This document shows, in pieces, positions 38,601 through 47,085 of a stretch of DNA of 64,000 nucleotides. Under the pieces are notes generated by a model that was not told the DNA's origin, made no database searches, and was given only the letters and a program-made list of their open reading frames with translations. Position numbers and translations under genes: made by a program. The DNA comes from Effrenium voratum. Lineage: Eukaryota; Sar; Dinophyceae; Suessiales; Symbiodiniaceae. How positions within the stretch are numbered: position 1 is the stretch's first letter; each line of letters opens with the position of its first letter. The stretch is taken from contig CAUJNA010001247.1 of assembly GCA_963377175.1 (NCBI GenBank), positions 525,606-589,605 on the forward strand, given 5' to 3'.

Positions 38601-41600
38601 TACTCGTTATTTATCGATTCATTGATTCGTTGATTCATCGATTTCATTGATTCGTTGATTCATCGATCATTTGACTCGTTGATTCATCGTTTCTTGACTC
38701 GTTGATTTATCGATTCATTGTTTCGTTTATTCATCGATTCATTGAGTCGTTGATTCATCGATTTCATTGATTCGTTGATTCATCGATTCAATTGATTCGT
38801 TGATTCATCGATTCATTGACTCCGTTGATTCATCGATTCCATTGACTCGTTGATTCATCGATTCTTGACTCGTTGATTCATCGATTCATGACTCCGTTGA
38901 TTCATCGATTCATAGACTCGTTGATTCATCGATTCCAATTGACGCGTGGATTCATCGATTCATTGATTCGATGAATCATCGATTCATTGATTCGTTTGAT
39001 TCATCGATTCATTTGATTCGTTGATTCATCGATTCATTGATTTCGTTGATTCATCGATTCATTGACTCGTTGATTCACGATTCATGACTCGTTGATTCAT
39101 CGATTCATTGATTCGTTGATTCAATCGATTCATTGATTCGTTTGATTCATCGATTCATTCATGCATTGATTCATCGTTCATTGATTCTCAGATTCTCACC
39201 TTCATCGATTCGTTGATTATCGATTCCATTGATCGTTTGATTCCTCGATTCATTGACTCGTTGATTTATCGATCATTGATTCGTTGATTCATCGATTCAA
39301 TGATTCGTTGATTCAACGTTCATTGATTCGTTGATCATCGATGTCATTGACTCGTAGATTCCACGATTCATTGACTCCGTTGATTTATTCGATTCATTGA
39401 TTCGTTTAATCATCGATTCATTGACTCGTTGATTCATCGATTCATTGATTTGATTCGATTCATTGATTCGTTTCATCGATTCATTGATTCGTTGATTCAT
39501 CGATTCTTTGATTCGTTGATTCATCGATTCATTCGTTGATTCATCGATTCATTGACTCGTTGATTCATCGATTCATTGATTCGTTGATTCATCGATTCAT
39601 TGATTCGTTGATTCATCGATTCATTGATTCGTTGATTTATCGATTCGTGATTCATCGATTCATTGATTCGTTGATTCATCGATTCATTGACTCGTTGATT
39701 CATCGATTCATTGACTCGTTGATTTATCGATTCATTGATTCGTTGATTCATCGATTCATTGATTCGTTGATTCATCGATTCATTGATTCGTTGATTCATC
39801 GATTCATTGATTCGTTGATTTATCGATTCATTGACTCGTTGATTCATCGATTCATTGATTCGTTGATTCATCGATTCATTGACTCGTTGATTTATCGATT
39901 CATTGACTCGTTGATTTATCGATTCATTGATTCGTTGATTCATCGATTCATTGATTCGTTGATTCATCGATTCATTGACTCGTTGATTTTCGATTCATTC
40001 GTTGATTTATCGATTCATTGATTCGTTGATTCATCGATTCATTGATTCGTTGATTCATCGATTCATTTCGTTGAATCGATTCTCGTTGATTATCGATTCA
40101 TTGATTCGTTGATTCATCGATTCATTGATTTTATCGATTCATTGACTCGTTGATTTATCGATTCATTGATTCGTTGATTCATCGATTCATTGATTCGTTG
40201 ATTCATCGATTCATTGACTCGTTGATTTATCGATTCATTGACTCGTTGATTTATCGATTCATTGATTCGTTGATTCATAGATTCATTGGTTGATTGATTT
40301 GATTTGACGTTGATTTGGAACATATTTGTTTAAATTTTGATTTGATTTGACTGGTTTGCTTTGTTTTGATTTGGTTGTTTGGTTTGGTTGGGTTGGGTTG
40401 GGTTGGGTTGGGTTGGGTTGGGTTGGGTTGGGTTGGGTTGGGTTGGGTTGGGTTGGTTGGGTTGGGTTGGGTTGGGTTGGGTTGGGTTGGTTGGTTGCTT
40501 AGTTGCTTGGCTACTTTGCTGCTTGGCTGGTTCGTTGGCTTGAATTGACTTGGTTTGTTTTTGTTTTGTTTTGGTTTGATTTGGATTGATGTGAAGGTCT
40601 ATGGTCCTTTCCTTCCTGGTTCTCAGCAGGGACCCATGAGCCATTCCTTATGCTTTTCTAGGGGATCCAGTGGTTTTTTGGAATCCCCCTATTGATTCCT
40701 TACTGACTGAGAACCAACAAGTTTTGGGAGGAACTCTTGCCGGCCTGATGGAAGTTGACACTCATCAAGCACGCTGAGTTGACACGTCCGACTCAACCCA
40801 CAGCAGAACCTCATTTGTCAAACCTTTTAAAACTTGGACACACAGGTGTCCTTTTTGGTTGTTTTGTTAGACAGTAGATGGCCCTGGTTGACCTGGTTGT
40901 TTCATTATCTACCAGGGCCATCTATGTTCCCAAAATTGACAAACTTGAAACTTGGACAACCAGAAAAAGCAGGGTCTTTCTACCACCCCAGTTTTGTTTG
41001 AGGTCCGCCTCCTGCTTTCAGGTGAAGCGCTTTCTGCGGGAGCACGAGGCCCCGGACCTGCGCTTTGCGGCCTTTGTGACGCCCAGGCCGACCAAAATCG
41101 GTTGCTGATTTGGGTGTGTCTTTTTTCAGAGAACCCCCCCCCTCCCAAAGTGGTGCTTTCCTTTTTGGTGTTCCTTCAAAACTATTAAGAAAAGGGGGCC
41201 CTCAAAAATGGGCAGCCCCATTTGCACCATTGGTCGCGTTGTTTCCCAGGACGCCCCTTGAGATTCAAGGGAAGTGAACTTTCCGTCCTACTGCGGGTGG
41301 ACAAAATGCGCTTCACACCACTTGGGATAGATGAAACCCTATACATAAAGGAATAAACCACCCACCAATCCAATTGGTGCCGGATTTTGTCCATCCACAT
41401 TATGTCCATCATGTTGCTTTGACTCACTTGCCCAAAGCGAATCGGCCCAACGGACCGTTTGATTTGAGAACAGTTTTGGTCGAGTCATGGCCCCAAAGCG
41501 TGATGGTCTTTTGTTTTTACGTCTGGTTCAAAGGGAAGACAAATGGACCACATCTCATTTCGGGAGTCAGATTTTTGAGACACACCCCAGTGGCGAAGGG

Positions 41601-42162
41601 TGGGCCAAAATGTCCGAAGGCAAGGGCGGGAAGGCGGGTCAAAATGGTTGTGAGAAAAAGCGTACCCTTCAGCGGTTATGGGAACCAAATGGAAACCGCT
41701 CGGAAGTCCCCTATGCCCAGGCTCAGGACCCCTTGAAGTCCCCTATACCACTGGGCAAGTCATCCTGACGAAACTCTGGCACCCAGATCCGAGCCCAAAA
41801 AGGGAAGCGGGGCCCCACAACTGATAGGGCACTTTGCTTTTTGGTTATGTTTCAACATGCTTTTTGGGACGCGAAAAAGCCGGATGAGCCTGCATCACAG
41901 CCTCAAAGCCCGGCTGGGCAGATTAAAACCCTTTGAACTTTTGGAGTGTACTGATTCTTGGCAAAACGATTTGAGAAGCCCACCACCTTTTCCGCGGAGT
42001 GTCGTTCATCAGAAGCCCCTGCACCATTTCTACCGACCTGTTTCGATGTGATTTGGTTCGATGTGGTTTTGGAGTTTCCTTGTTGCCCATTTTTCTATTT
42101 CAAACTCTTCACTATGAATCTACCCCCTGTCAGTTTCAATGTTGGCATGCTCCAGGGGATTG

Positions 42163-42217
<55 letters not shown>

Positions 42218-42288
42218 CAGCAGCAGTAGCAGTTTTCGTAGTCGTAGTCGTAGTCGTAGTCGTAATCGTAGTCGTAGTCGTAGTCGTT

Positions 42289-42337
<49 letters not shown>

Positions 42338-42366
42338 CACTTAGTAGCAGTAGTAGTAGTGGTAGT

Positions 42367-42398
<32 letters not shown>

Positions 42399-42407
42399 GA
42401 GGAGGAG

Positions 42408-42458
<51 letters not shown>

Positions 42459-45072
42459 TATTAGTAGTGGGAATAGTAAAGTGCTGAACTCGGTCCAGGC
42501 GCTTGGTGGAGCTTTGGCCCCTCGCGAGCACGGACTTGCCTTACGCCTGCCGCCAACTCTGCAGCTCGATGTAAACAAGGGCACGGACGATTCGAGCCCT
42601 ATCTAAAATGCAATATCTGTTTCGAGCCCACCGAAAACTCCGATGAAGGTCCCTTATCTCAGGGCGGGACATGTATTCGCATGTGTATGTCCATATGTTT
42701 GCATTTAAATATATATATATATATATATGTATACCTGGTACAGAAACCAGAAGGAACCCATGAGCGAACTGTTTTCATTACACACAATTAATCCACCCCC
42801 CTTCCTTTTAATCCACCCCTTTTTTTTTTTAACCGTACTTCAACCTGCTGGATGATCTTTCATATGAAAACCAAACAGAGGTTCAAAGCCATCCTTTCTC
42901 ACTACACAAGTGATCCGCACCCCTCTTGTGGATGATCTTTGATATTGAAACCAACAGGACACCCACACTGTTCAAAGTGATCCTTTTATTACATAAGTGC
43001 TCCAACCCCTTTTTTTAAATACAGACACTGCCTGTCAACGTGATCCGAGCCAGCGCCCTTTAGCTGGCCACACCGTTTCAAGTGGCTTTTTAGTTGCACA
43101 AATACTCCAACCCCGTTTTTGCTGATCTTAAATATTGCAACCAAACGGACACCCACGCTTTTCACAGCGGGCCTTTTAATTTTACAGGGAACCCATACTT
43201 TTCAAAGTGAGCTTTGTTGCTTGCAAACGTGCTGTAACCTTTGTTAGATGCTCCTGAATGGAGAAACCACAAGGACACTCGTACTTTTCAAAGTGATTTT
43301 GTCATTTATCGTGATCCACCCCTTCTTGGATAGTGTTCAATATGGACACCAAAAGGACACACACCCACAATTCACACGTGACCCACCCTCTTTTAAAGGA
43401 CTTTCTCCACTCTGGATGCCTATTATTTCACAGTTGTTCCTACCTCTTTCGCGTTGTTTGGATACCAAAGGGACACCCACCACCAAAGCAAAGCCCGCAC
43501 TTTTCCCTTTTCACTTTGAACGTGCTCCAAACCCTGTGAGATGACTTTCTATGAAGCCAAAACGAACTCACACTTTGCAATGTGATCCTTTTTCATTTTT
43601 ACACGTGAGCCAGCCGTTTTTGAATGCTGGAAACCGAACGGGTTTTCATACTTTTCACAGTGGTGCTTTTTGGTTCCAAAGTGATCCAACCCCCTTTTGG
43701 ATGATGTCTAATATGGACATCAACAGAAACCCCGTTGCAAATTGATCCTGGATGCTCTTTAATGTGAAAAGCACAAGGACACCCACACTTTTCAAAGTGA
43801 TCCTTTTTCAATCCCAAAGTGAACCAACCCGTGTTTGGTTGAGTTTTATTCTGGACTCCGAAGGAAGCCCACACTTTTCAGAGTGATCCTTTTATATTAA
43901 AATGTAATTACATCCTTTTGGGACGATCTTTAATATGGAAATTCACAGGACACATGGACTTTTCAGAGTGATCCTGTTTCATTTCAACAGTGATTCGCTC
44001 CTGCTTTGGATGATCTTTAAAACTGACACCAAAGGAGACCCTACACCTTGTGCAGTGATCCTTTTTCATCTCACACGTGATCCAACCCCTTTGTGATTTT
44101 TTCTTTTCTAGAAAGCAAAAGCACACACACACACACTTTTCAAAGCCATTTGTCATATCACCAGCGATCCAACCTCTTTCGGATGATCTTGAATATGGAA
44201 TCCACAAGGAATCCCTCACTTTTCAACGCGATCCTTGCTCATTTCATAAGTGCTCCACTCCTTTTGGATCATCTCTAACATGTGATCCTTTTCATTGCAA
44301 ACCTGTTCCATCCCTTCTTACAGATCTTTGATGTGGACACCAAAAGCAGACGTTTCCGAGTGCTATTACACAAGTGATTTCTAGCCTTTGGATGATCTGT
44401 AATATTGAAACCAAAGGACCCCCCCCACTGTTTAAAGTGATCCTTATTTGCTTCACAAGCGTTCCAACTTTTTTTCTTTCTTTTGTACACCAAAAGGAAA
44501 CCCACACTTTCCAAAGTCAACTTCTTTTGAGCGAAGTGACCCGCTTGTTTTGTCCAAAGGAAGCGCCCGAGTGTCCCGGCGCGGCTCAGGCGAGCCCATT
44601 CGAGCTTCCGCCCACGAGGTGGCTCGGAATCCCAGGGCCAAAGTCGCCCTCTTGCACGTGCCCGGGCCTTGGCACGTGGGAAATCAAGCCTGGAGCATTG
44701 GGCATGACTGCAGTGCCATGAGCCTTGGAAAAGGCCCTGCCTAGATTTCGATGTGACACCCAGGGAATCGTCCTGAACGGGAAGTTTGTGGATGGGAATT
44801 CCACTTTGGTATCACAGAAAATCCGCTTGTTTCCACGACAACCATAACCATGTCCCCCATCAGGCACATTTTGGTTCAAAAGGCCGGGGACTCCAAAGTT
44901 TGTTTTAGTGGTGGGTGTCTTTGGATTACATTCGCAGGCTGCAGAAGGAAGCCCGGCCGCTCGAGCCGTGCAAGAAGCTGGGGCTGATTGGGCTTCAGCC
45001 GCGCCCCATGGAGTCCCAGTTCAGGACACCGTCACCAGCACCTTTGGGTCCGACAACCGGGAGGCGGCCTGA
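12402..45072 (+). CDS. rsmH: RsmH/MraW/METTL15-type rRNA (cytosine-N4)-methyltransferase, 14 exons
   Basis: The family transfers a methyl group from S-adenosylmethionine to N4 of a decoding-site cytosine of small-subunit rRNA (C1402 of 16S in bacteria; METTL15 in mitochondria). Exons: 12402-12486, 13650-13691, 14122-14198, 21462-21542, 23115-23165, 24657-24746, 26983-27017, 27397-27470, 27823-27860, 30391-30465, 31217-31318, 41022-41086, 44564-44657, 44938-45072. Joined length is 1,044 nt, 347 residues plus stop, with no frame break. Recognisable family blocks appear in the right order: [12 protein letters not shown] (SAM site), [84 protein letters not shown]. Odd point: the family's HSLED signature reads RRQEA. 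The first exon's 5' limit is uncertain, so a mitochondrial or plastid targeting peptide could lie upstream. Family assignment is firm; exon ends were chosen by frame, splice signals and recalled family spacing. Confidence 0.88.
13650..13691 (+). CDS. rsmH: rsmH exon 2 (SAM-binding motif I)
   Basis: Encodes [13 protein letters not shown], the S-adenosylmethionine site equivalent to bacterial YIDGTFGRGG. The acceptor is TTGCCTTCAG|G and the donor a GC type (AG|GCGAGC). The 42-bp exon keeps phase with both neighbours. Confidence 0.88.
14122..14198 (+). CDS. rsmH: rsmH exon 3 (GGHS and acidic SAM loop)
   Basis: Encodes [19 protein letters not shown], closely matching bacterial HSRLILSQLGEEGRLLAID. 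The acceptor is CCGCAG|G and the donor GC (GAG|GCAAGA). The intron that follows is 7.3 kb and contains the cox1 insertion and the composite repeat. Confidence 0.92.
14219..14337. repeat. AT/TATG microsatellite
   Basis: Interrupted (TA)n and TATG tract followed by GGTACCCCCCC. Comparable TA tracts occur at 19,055-19,139, 30,704-30,750, 42,710-42,731 and 50,240-50,270; the one at 19,055-19,139 is followed by GCTACCCCCC, suggesting those two belong to one repeat family. Confidence 0.75.
14371..14812 (+). repeat. ~440-bp module, copy 1, joined to cox1 fragment
   Basis: Shares an extended match with 15,172-15,620. Common landmarks are CCAGTGAATTT, GGACGTTTCATGCTTTGGCA, GAGGGAAAGGTAGCTGG, CTGGCAGACATTCTCCCACA and, at the end, AAGGCTTAGGAATCTAG. 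Each copy is fused at that last motif to a different part of cox1. It may be mitochondrial spacer DNA, which in dinoflagellates is repeated and carries short inverted repeats. Confidence 0.75.
14813..15180 (+). pseudogene. cox1: cox1 N-terminal fragment, nuclear mitochondrial insertion
   Basis: Cytochrome c oxidase subunit I motifs appear spread over several frames: [15 protein letters not shown] near 14,930, [12 protein letters not shown] near 15,005, and [19 protein letters not shown] from 15,093. The frames are broken by indels, so this is a decayed copy. It is AT-rich compared with the host exons on either side. It corresponds to roughly the first third to half of the protein and stops abruptly at the second module copy. 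Confidence 0.88.
15172..15620 (+). repeat. ~440-bp module, copy 2, joined to cox1 fragment
   Basis: Second copy of the module at 14,371-14,812, with the same order of landmarks and a longer T-rich spacer near 15,430-15,480. A short inverted pair, TACTCC and GGAGTA, brackets 15,387-15,434. Confidence 0.75.
15621..15985 (+). pseudogene. cox1: cox1 C-terminal fragment, split by a CT microsatellite
   Basis: The first part reads [20 protein letters not shown] then [17 protein letters not shown], the haem-copper helix region of cox1. After stops and the microsatellite, a shifted frame reads [15 protein letters not shown], the next conserved cox1 block. The middle of cox1 between this and the preceding fragment is missing, replaced by the module copy. 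Confidence 0.88.
15798..15892. repeat. (CTCG)n then (CT)n microsatellite inside cox1 remnant
   Basis: A short run of CTCG units passes into about 35 CT units. It sits between two adjacent conserved blocks of the cox1 pseudogene, so it expanded after, or during, transfer to the nucleus. Confidence 0.95.
16070..16860. repeat. 11-bp GGTTCCACCAG minisatellite
   Basis: Near-perfect 11-bp units up to about 16,320, then more diverged units mixed with TTTCTTCGAGGG and GGTCTGGGGTGG spacers. Open frames of [11 protein letters not shown] type on the plus strand and [11 protein letters not shown] type on the minus strand are by-products of the repeat, not genes. Confidence 0.92.
17440..17705. repeat. 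GGGGCCCGATCGGGGCCCGA palindromic runs
   Basis: GGGCCCGAT and CGGGGCCCGA units, each self-complementary at GGGCCC and CGATCG, repeat here and again at 18,680-18,745, 19,372-19,530 and 19,622-19,695. They always flank the same unique piece containing GCTGGCATCGCCTAGTTTTG. Confidence 0.8.
19515..19640 (-). repeat. Inverted copy of 17,515-17,645
   Basis: Reads the reverse complement of the earlier block, with landmarks GGCGATGCCAGCTTGGTACA, GCGTGCGGATTGCAACTGTA and CCACCCATATTATAGCTCAA. This puts inverted copies about 1.9 kb apart. Confidence 0.8.
19700..20445. other. AT-rich intronic stretch, no gene
   Basis: A/T-rich DNA with recurring GAATTCTATTT-like words and no open frame of note. A short run of three CCCTAA-type units (20,425-20,444) is telomere-like. 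Confidence 0.5.
20480..20980. repeat. ~60-bp repeats in inverted arrangement
   Basis: Units containing GGAGCCAATGGCCCAAAAGT and A-rich tails repeat at 20,490-20,715. Their complement (ACTTTTGGGTCATTGGCTCC and relatives) follows at 20,895-20,972. The AT-rich stretch between would form the loop of a large imperfect hairpin. Confidence 0.7.
21462..21542 (+). CDS. rsmH: rsmH exon 4
   Basis: Encodes [20 protein letters not shown], the segment before the DGILLDLG motif in the family (RFxxxxxxFxxL pattern). The acceptor is TTTCGGCAG|G. The donor is taken as GA (GAG|GACCCA); a donor one codon earlier (GAA|GAGGAC) also fits, so one residue is uncertain. Confidence 0.78.
21640..21935. repeat. CGCCAGTATCCCGC minisatellite
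   Basis: Degenerate 11-16-bp units built from TATCCCGCCGAG, CAGAGCGGCTCGCCAG and similar words. It begins about 100 bp after rsmH exon 4, inside intron 4. Confidence 0.8.
23115..23165 (+). CDS. rsmH: rsmH exon 5 (GVLLDLS motif)
   Basis: Encodes [17 protein letters not shown], corresponding to bacterial DGILLDLGVSSPQLD. The acceptor is TTTCTCAG|G and the donor GA (GAG|GAGCTT). Confidence 0.88.
23518..23680. repeat. (CCAAGCCACCAAA) imperfect repeat
   Basis: A/C-rich imperfect units of 9-13 bp (AACCAAGCCACC, AAACCACAACC). Intronic, no coding signal. Confidence 0.65.
24657..24746 (+). CDS. rsmH: rsmH exon 6 (GFSF...LDMRM block)
   Basis: Encodes [20 protein letters not shown], then the ADEWLKQ helix, matching bacterial ERGFSFMRDGPLDMRM and AAEWLQ. 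The donor is a classic CAG|GT and the acceptor GAGAG|G. Confidence 0.92.
24773..24900. repeat. GATTCAGAAACTATT short tandem repeat
   Basis: Seven or so units of 12-20 bp containing CCGATTCAGAAACTATT with variable spacers. It begins about 25 bp after rsmH exon 6. Confidence 0.8.
24903..25545. repeat. ~58-bp GCACATGGTAAGC minisatellite
   Basis: About ten units carrying CTGGCACATGGTAAGC, CACCCGCTCAAGTGC and CGCTCAGCACTGCACA. Spacing varies by partial unit deletions. Each unit contains a splice-donor-like ATG|GTAAGC, which could matter for intron recognition, but no conserved protein is encoded. Confidence 0.85.
25570..25790. repeat. CTGGCAGCTCCAGACTGGAA repeat
   Basis: About six imperfect units of 30-45 bp, each with GGCAGCT and CCAGACTGGAAAGT-type words. 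Confidence 0.75.
25795..26155. repeat. TAGTTTCCGAATCC repeat
   Basis: Some 16-18 degenerate units of about 17-23 bp with the core GTTTCCGAATCC followed by CGCTTTA-like spacers. Confidence 0.85.
26983..27017 (+). CDS. rsmH: rsmH exon 7 (35-bp micro-exon)
   Basis: Encodes [11 protein letters not shown], equivalent to EADIAWVLK in the family. It was found because the spacing between EWL and YGE required it. The acceptor is ACCACAG|G and the donor GT in phase 2 (CAGGA|GTACCT), which recreates EYGEQ with the next exon. Confidence 0.86.
27397..27470 (+). CDS. rsmH: rsmH exon 8 (YGEE block)
   Basis: Encodes [20 protein letters not shown], matching YGEERFAKRIARAIVERN of bacterial RsmH. The acceptor is CAACAAG|G and the donor GT (GGGAC|GTCGCC). 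Confidence 0.9.
27823..27860 (+). CDS. rsmH: rsmH exon 9
   Basis: Encodes [12 protein letters not shown], the family's T-T-x-x-L-A-E-V segment. The acceptor is GGGGTCAG|C and the donor GT (GCG|GTGCCT). This donor restores the exact bacterial spacing to the HPA...FQA motif in the next exon. Confidence 0.84.
29098..29890. repeat. CTCTTTCT / CTTT pyrimidine tract
   Basis: Nearly pure pyrimidine on the plus strand in (CTCTTT)n, (CTTT)n and CTCTGTCT variants, trailing off to 30,090 through (CT)n. The long Ser/Leu/Phe frames on the plus strand and Arg/Glu/Lys frames on the minus strand are repeat artefacts. It lies within rsmH intron 9. Confidence 0.95.
30391..30465 (+). CDS. rsmH: rsmH exon 10 (FQAIR motif)
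   Basis: Encodes [18 protein letters not shown], matching HPATRTFQAVRIWVNSE. The acceptor is TTTTTGACTCAG|G and the donor GC (GAG|GCGAGG). Confidence 0.93.
31217..31318 (+). CDS. rsmH: rsmH exon 11 (GGRL...SFHSLED block)
   Basis: Encodes [19 protein letters not shown], then [11 protein letters not shown]. The GRL strand is well kept, but the usual SFHSLED reads TLRRQEA. The donor is GC (GAG|GCCCGG). The satellite begins about 90 bp beyond this exon. Confidence 0.85.
31405..40290. repeat. 9-kb satellite of 24-bp units, inside rsmH intron 11
   Basis: The unit is the 12-mer ATTGACTCGTTG followed by the 12-mer ATTCATCGATTC, with a central ATCGAT palindrome. Some 370 units are expected from the length. 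Three unit types are visible: GACTCG (all of the left part), GATTCG (from about 36,500, frequent after 37,600) and TTTATCG in place of TTCATCG (mostly after 38,100). Units between about 36,610 and 37,210 are identical, while 31,700-36,200 is full of one-base indels. The frames it opens (IHRFIDSL on plus, MNQRVNES on minus) are not genes. Confidence 0.97.
40378..40497. repeat. (GGGTT)n pentanucleotide array
   Basis: About 22 units of GGTTG with one short unit at 40,454. It follows directly after the 24-bp satellite through a TTGATTTGATTTG-rich transition. Confidence 0.93.
41022..41086 (+). CDS. rsmH: rsmH exon 12 (VKRFLRE)
   Basis: Encodes [20 protein letters not shown]. It continues the previous exon with exactly the bacterial residue spacing (SFHSLEDRIVKRFMRE). 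The acceptor is CTGCTTTCAG|G. A GC donor (CAG|GCCGAC) is likely but less certain than the others. Confidence 0.85.
42163..42475. repeat. (TAG)n trinucleotide array with variants
   Basis: Long TAG/AGT runs interrupted by TCGTAG (42,236-42,290), CAG (42,368-42,394) and AGG (42,394-42,410) blocks. Homopeptide frames in all six phases are artefacts. Confidence 0.95.
42840..44520. repeat. ~105-bp degenerate tandem repeat, about 15 units
   Basis: Each unit carries CACACTTTTCAAAGTGATCC, then a T-rich word with CACAAGTGATCCAACCCCTT, then TTTGGATGATCTTTAATATG and ACACCAAAAGGAC. Units are heavily diverged. The array ends just before rsmH exon 13. Confidence 0.85.
44564..44657 (+). CDS. rsmH: rsmH exon 13 (NPRA motif)
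   Basis: Encodes [20 protein letters not shown], the conserved C-terminal EEVAENPRARS block. The donor is GT (CAC|GTGCCC). The acceptor is uncertain: GGAAG|C fits the chosen phase, while CAAAG|G four bases upstream would need a different donor for exon 12. Confidence 0.82.
44938..45072 (+). CDS. rsmH: rsmH exon 14 (terminal)
   Basis: The acceptor CATTCGCAG|G joins in phase to give [13 protein letters not shown], like LRIAERT at the end of bacterial RsmH. A GC-rich tail of about 37 residues follows to TGA at 45,070-45,072. The tail itself is not conserved. Confidence 0.72.
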   Translation, partial: AAEGSPAARAVQEAGADWASAAPHGVPVQDTVTSTFGSDNREAA

Positions 45073-46680
45073 AGCAAACCAAGCCATCTCCCAACAAGGT
45101 CTCCCAAATGGATGTTTGGGACATCGCTATTCGTACCGTGGCTTTTCTCTCATATTTCATGTCACAGGTAGGTCAGGTGCAAAAGGTCGCTTGGTTTTGC
45201 CACAAGCGTCAATATTTTGCCATTGTCTCAAATAAACACCTCTCTTTTTTTGCCCGGAAACCCAAACAACGCCGAGAAGCCTGGAACAACATCGAAGACA
45301 CTCCCTCAAATAACTTTCGTGTCGGCAAGGGTCGAAGCGCCCAATTTTCCTGTTGTCTTGAGACTTCAGGACACCGTCCTAATTTTTCGTACTTGGCTCA
45401 TCCAAACGGATGGCCTTCCACTCACTTAAGCAGGCTGTTTTCCACAACGCAGGACTCCTGCAGCGCTGCCCTTGTTCGAGGCAGCCGAAAGCGCTGAAAA
45501 AGGAGAGTGACGACTACTCGTTCTTGGACTTGAACTATTTGGGCAGTGCGAGTACATCATTTTTGACAAATGCTTTTTTCATGTTTTTTTTTTTTTTTTT
45601 GCCGAAAGCATCGCGAAGGCTTCTTGGGAGGCCTTGGACCAACTTGCACAGAGCATCTTGCACAGTGTCTAGAAATTTGCGCAGATAATTTTCGGAGAGA
45701 ACTTTGCAGACAGGACTTGTTTTCCATCAGGCATTTCTGGGTGTGGGGACAATCGCTGGCATGGTTGGATTGCGTTGCGGTCTTTTCCCCCGCAACTCGC
45801 ACCTCATTTTTCACGCATTGAATGCCCCCGCTTGTTCTTCTCTTGTCATCGACACAGAGAGCTACTGTAGCTGTTACTGCAATTAGTTGGCGTACCACAG
45901 AAGTTCCTTCTAAACTTCCCTTGACTATGGAGGATGCGAGTACTGCTGCAGGCTCGGACGACCACATACACGTTTCACATTATAATTATAGCGAAAAAGG
46001 GCAACTGGTCTTTCTTGGTTTCTTTTGGGATTTGGTTCCCTCTTTTTCTTTTGCCCCTGAGCGGGCGTGTGGTTTTGGGGTGAGGCTTGCCCGAAGGCAA
46101 ATATTGGCAAGATGTCGTGAAGCACCCGTGGCCCTAGGGTCCTGGCAATCGGGCGGTTGTTGCGAGCTACAATTCTGCGCGGTTTCTCGTAGTGAAAGTC
46201 GGTCAGCCAAATTGGCAGCAAAAAAGGTCCACCATTCTGAGAAAACCTCATGCGCACAAGAGTCAATCGGTTGACGGCGACTATGTCCAAAGGTTCAGAG
46301 TGAACGCGTAAACTGTTCTAGCTCCCCCGGTTAGAACAACTTGATGTCGGGGACAGGGTTCAGCCCGACCGACTGGATCAAGATCACCTCAGCTGCTGAG
46401 GTGGCCGAAAGTTTCGGCCAGAAGACGCATCGCACCCTCCAAATCCAGCTGAAACTTTTCGAGAGAACCTTGGGATGACTTGAACTGGGCAAACTATTGT
46501 GCATTTTAGGGTGGACATGCAAAACATAGTTTAAGAGCATTCTTTCAGTGTACCCCAGCTGTGGGCCAAGTTGTTAAAGGGGGTCAAAGATTCAGGGGAT
46601 AAGGCGGGGAGACGAGCACTGATGCAGATGGGCGGCTGAAGCGATGGCATGGCCTTCGTAGCGCGCTCCCCATTGGGCCA
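45073..46680. other. Downstream of rsmH; possible unassigned exons
   Basis: Holds the 3' end of the transcript and perhaps the start of another gene. Patches at about 45,450-45,545 and 45,600-45,665 read like coding DNA (for example AESIAKASWEALDQLAQSIL), but I cannot join them or name a family. A poly-T run lies at 45,586-45,600. Confidence 0.35.
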
Positions 46681-46689
46681 TTGTCGGTT

Positions 46690-47085
46690 TTCCAAGTTGG
46701 GATGATGGGGTGAGAGGGCGAGGTGGGGTGAGAGTAAGTTGAGGCGGGGGTGAGAGCGGGGTGAGAGTGGAGTGAGAGTGGGGTGAGAGTGGGGCAAGTG
46801 GGCGTGAGAGGGGTCAGTCCGGTGAGCTCAGGTGAGACTGGGGTGAGAGCGGGGTTGAGAGTCGGCGAGAGTGGTGCGAGTGGGGTGAGAATGGGGTGAA
46901 AGTGAGGTGAGACTGGGGTGAGAATGGGGTGGCAGTGGTCCGAGCGAGAGGGGTCAGAGTGGGGTTAGACTGGGGTGACAGGGGTGCGAGTGAGAGGGTA
47001 AGAAGGGTGAGAGGGGCGAGAATGGGGTGTGGGTGGGGTGGGTGCGAGTGGGTTCAGAATGGAGTGAGAATTGGTGTCGTGAATT
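46690..47085. repeat. GGGGTGAGAGT minisatellite, left arm
   Basis: Degenerate 10-11-bp units GGTGAGAGTG on the plus strand. It is the inverted partner of 47,338-47,710. Confidence 0.85.

Noticed and set aside
31405..40290. Long frames of IHRFIDSL and MNQRVNES repeats in the satellite
   Set aside because: A 24-bp unit is a multiple of three, so any frame without a stop stays open. Frames exist on both strands at once and break at every indel, with no start context or neighbours.
42095..42606. Homopolymer proteins (Ser, Val, Leu, Thr, Tyr runs)
   Set aside because: Six-frame translation of the TAG array.
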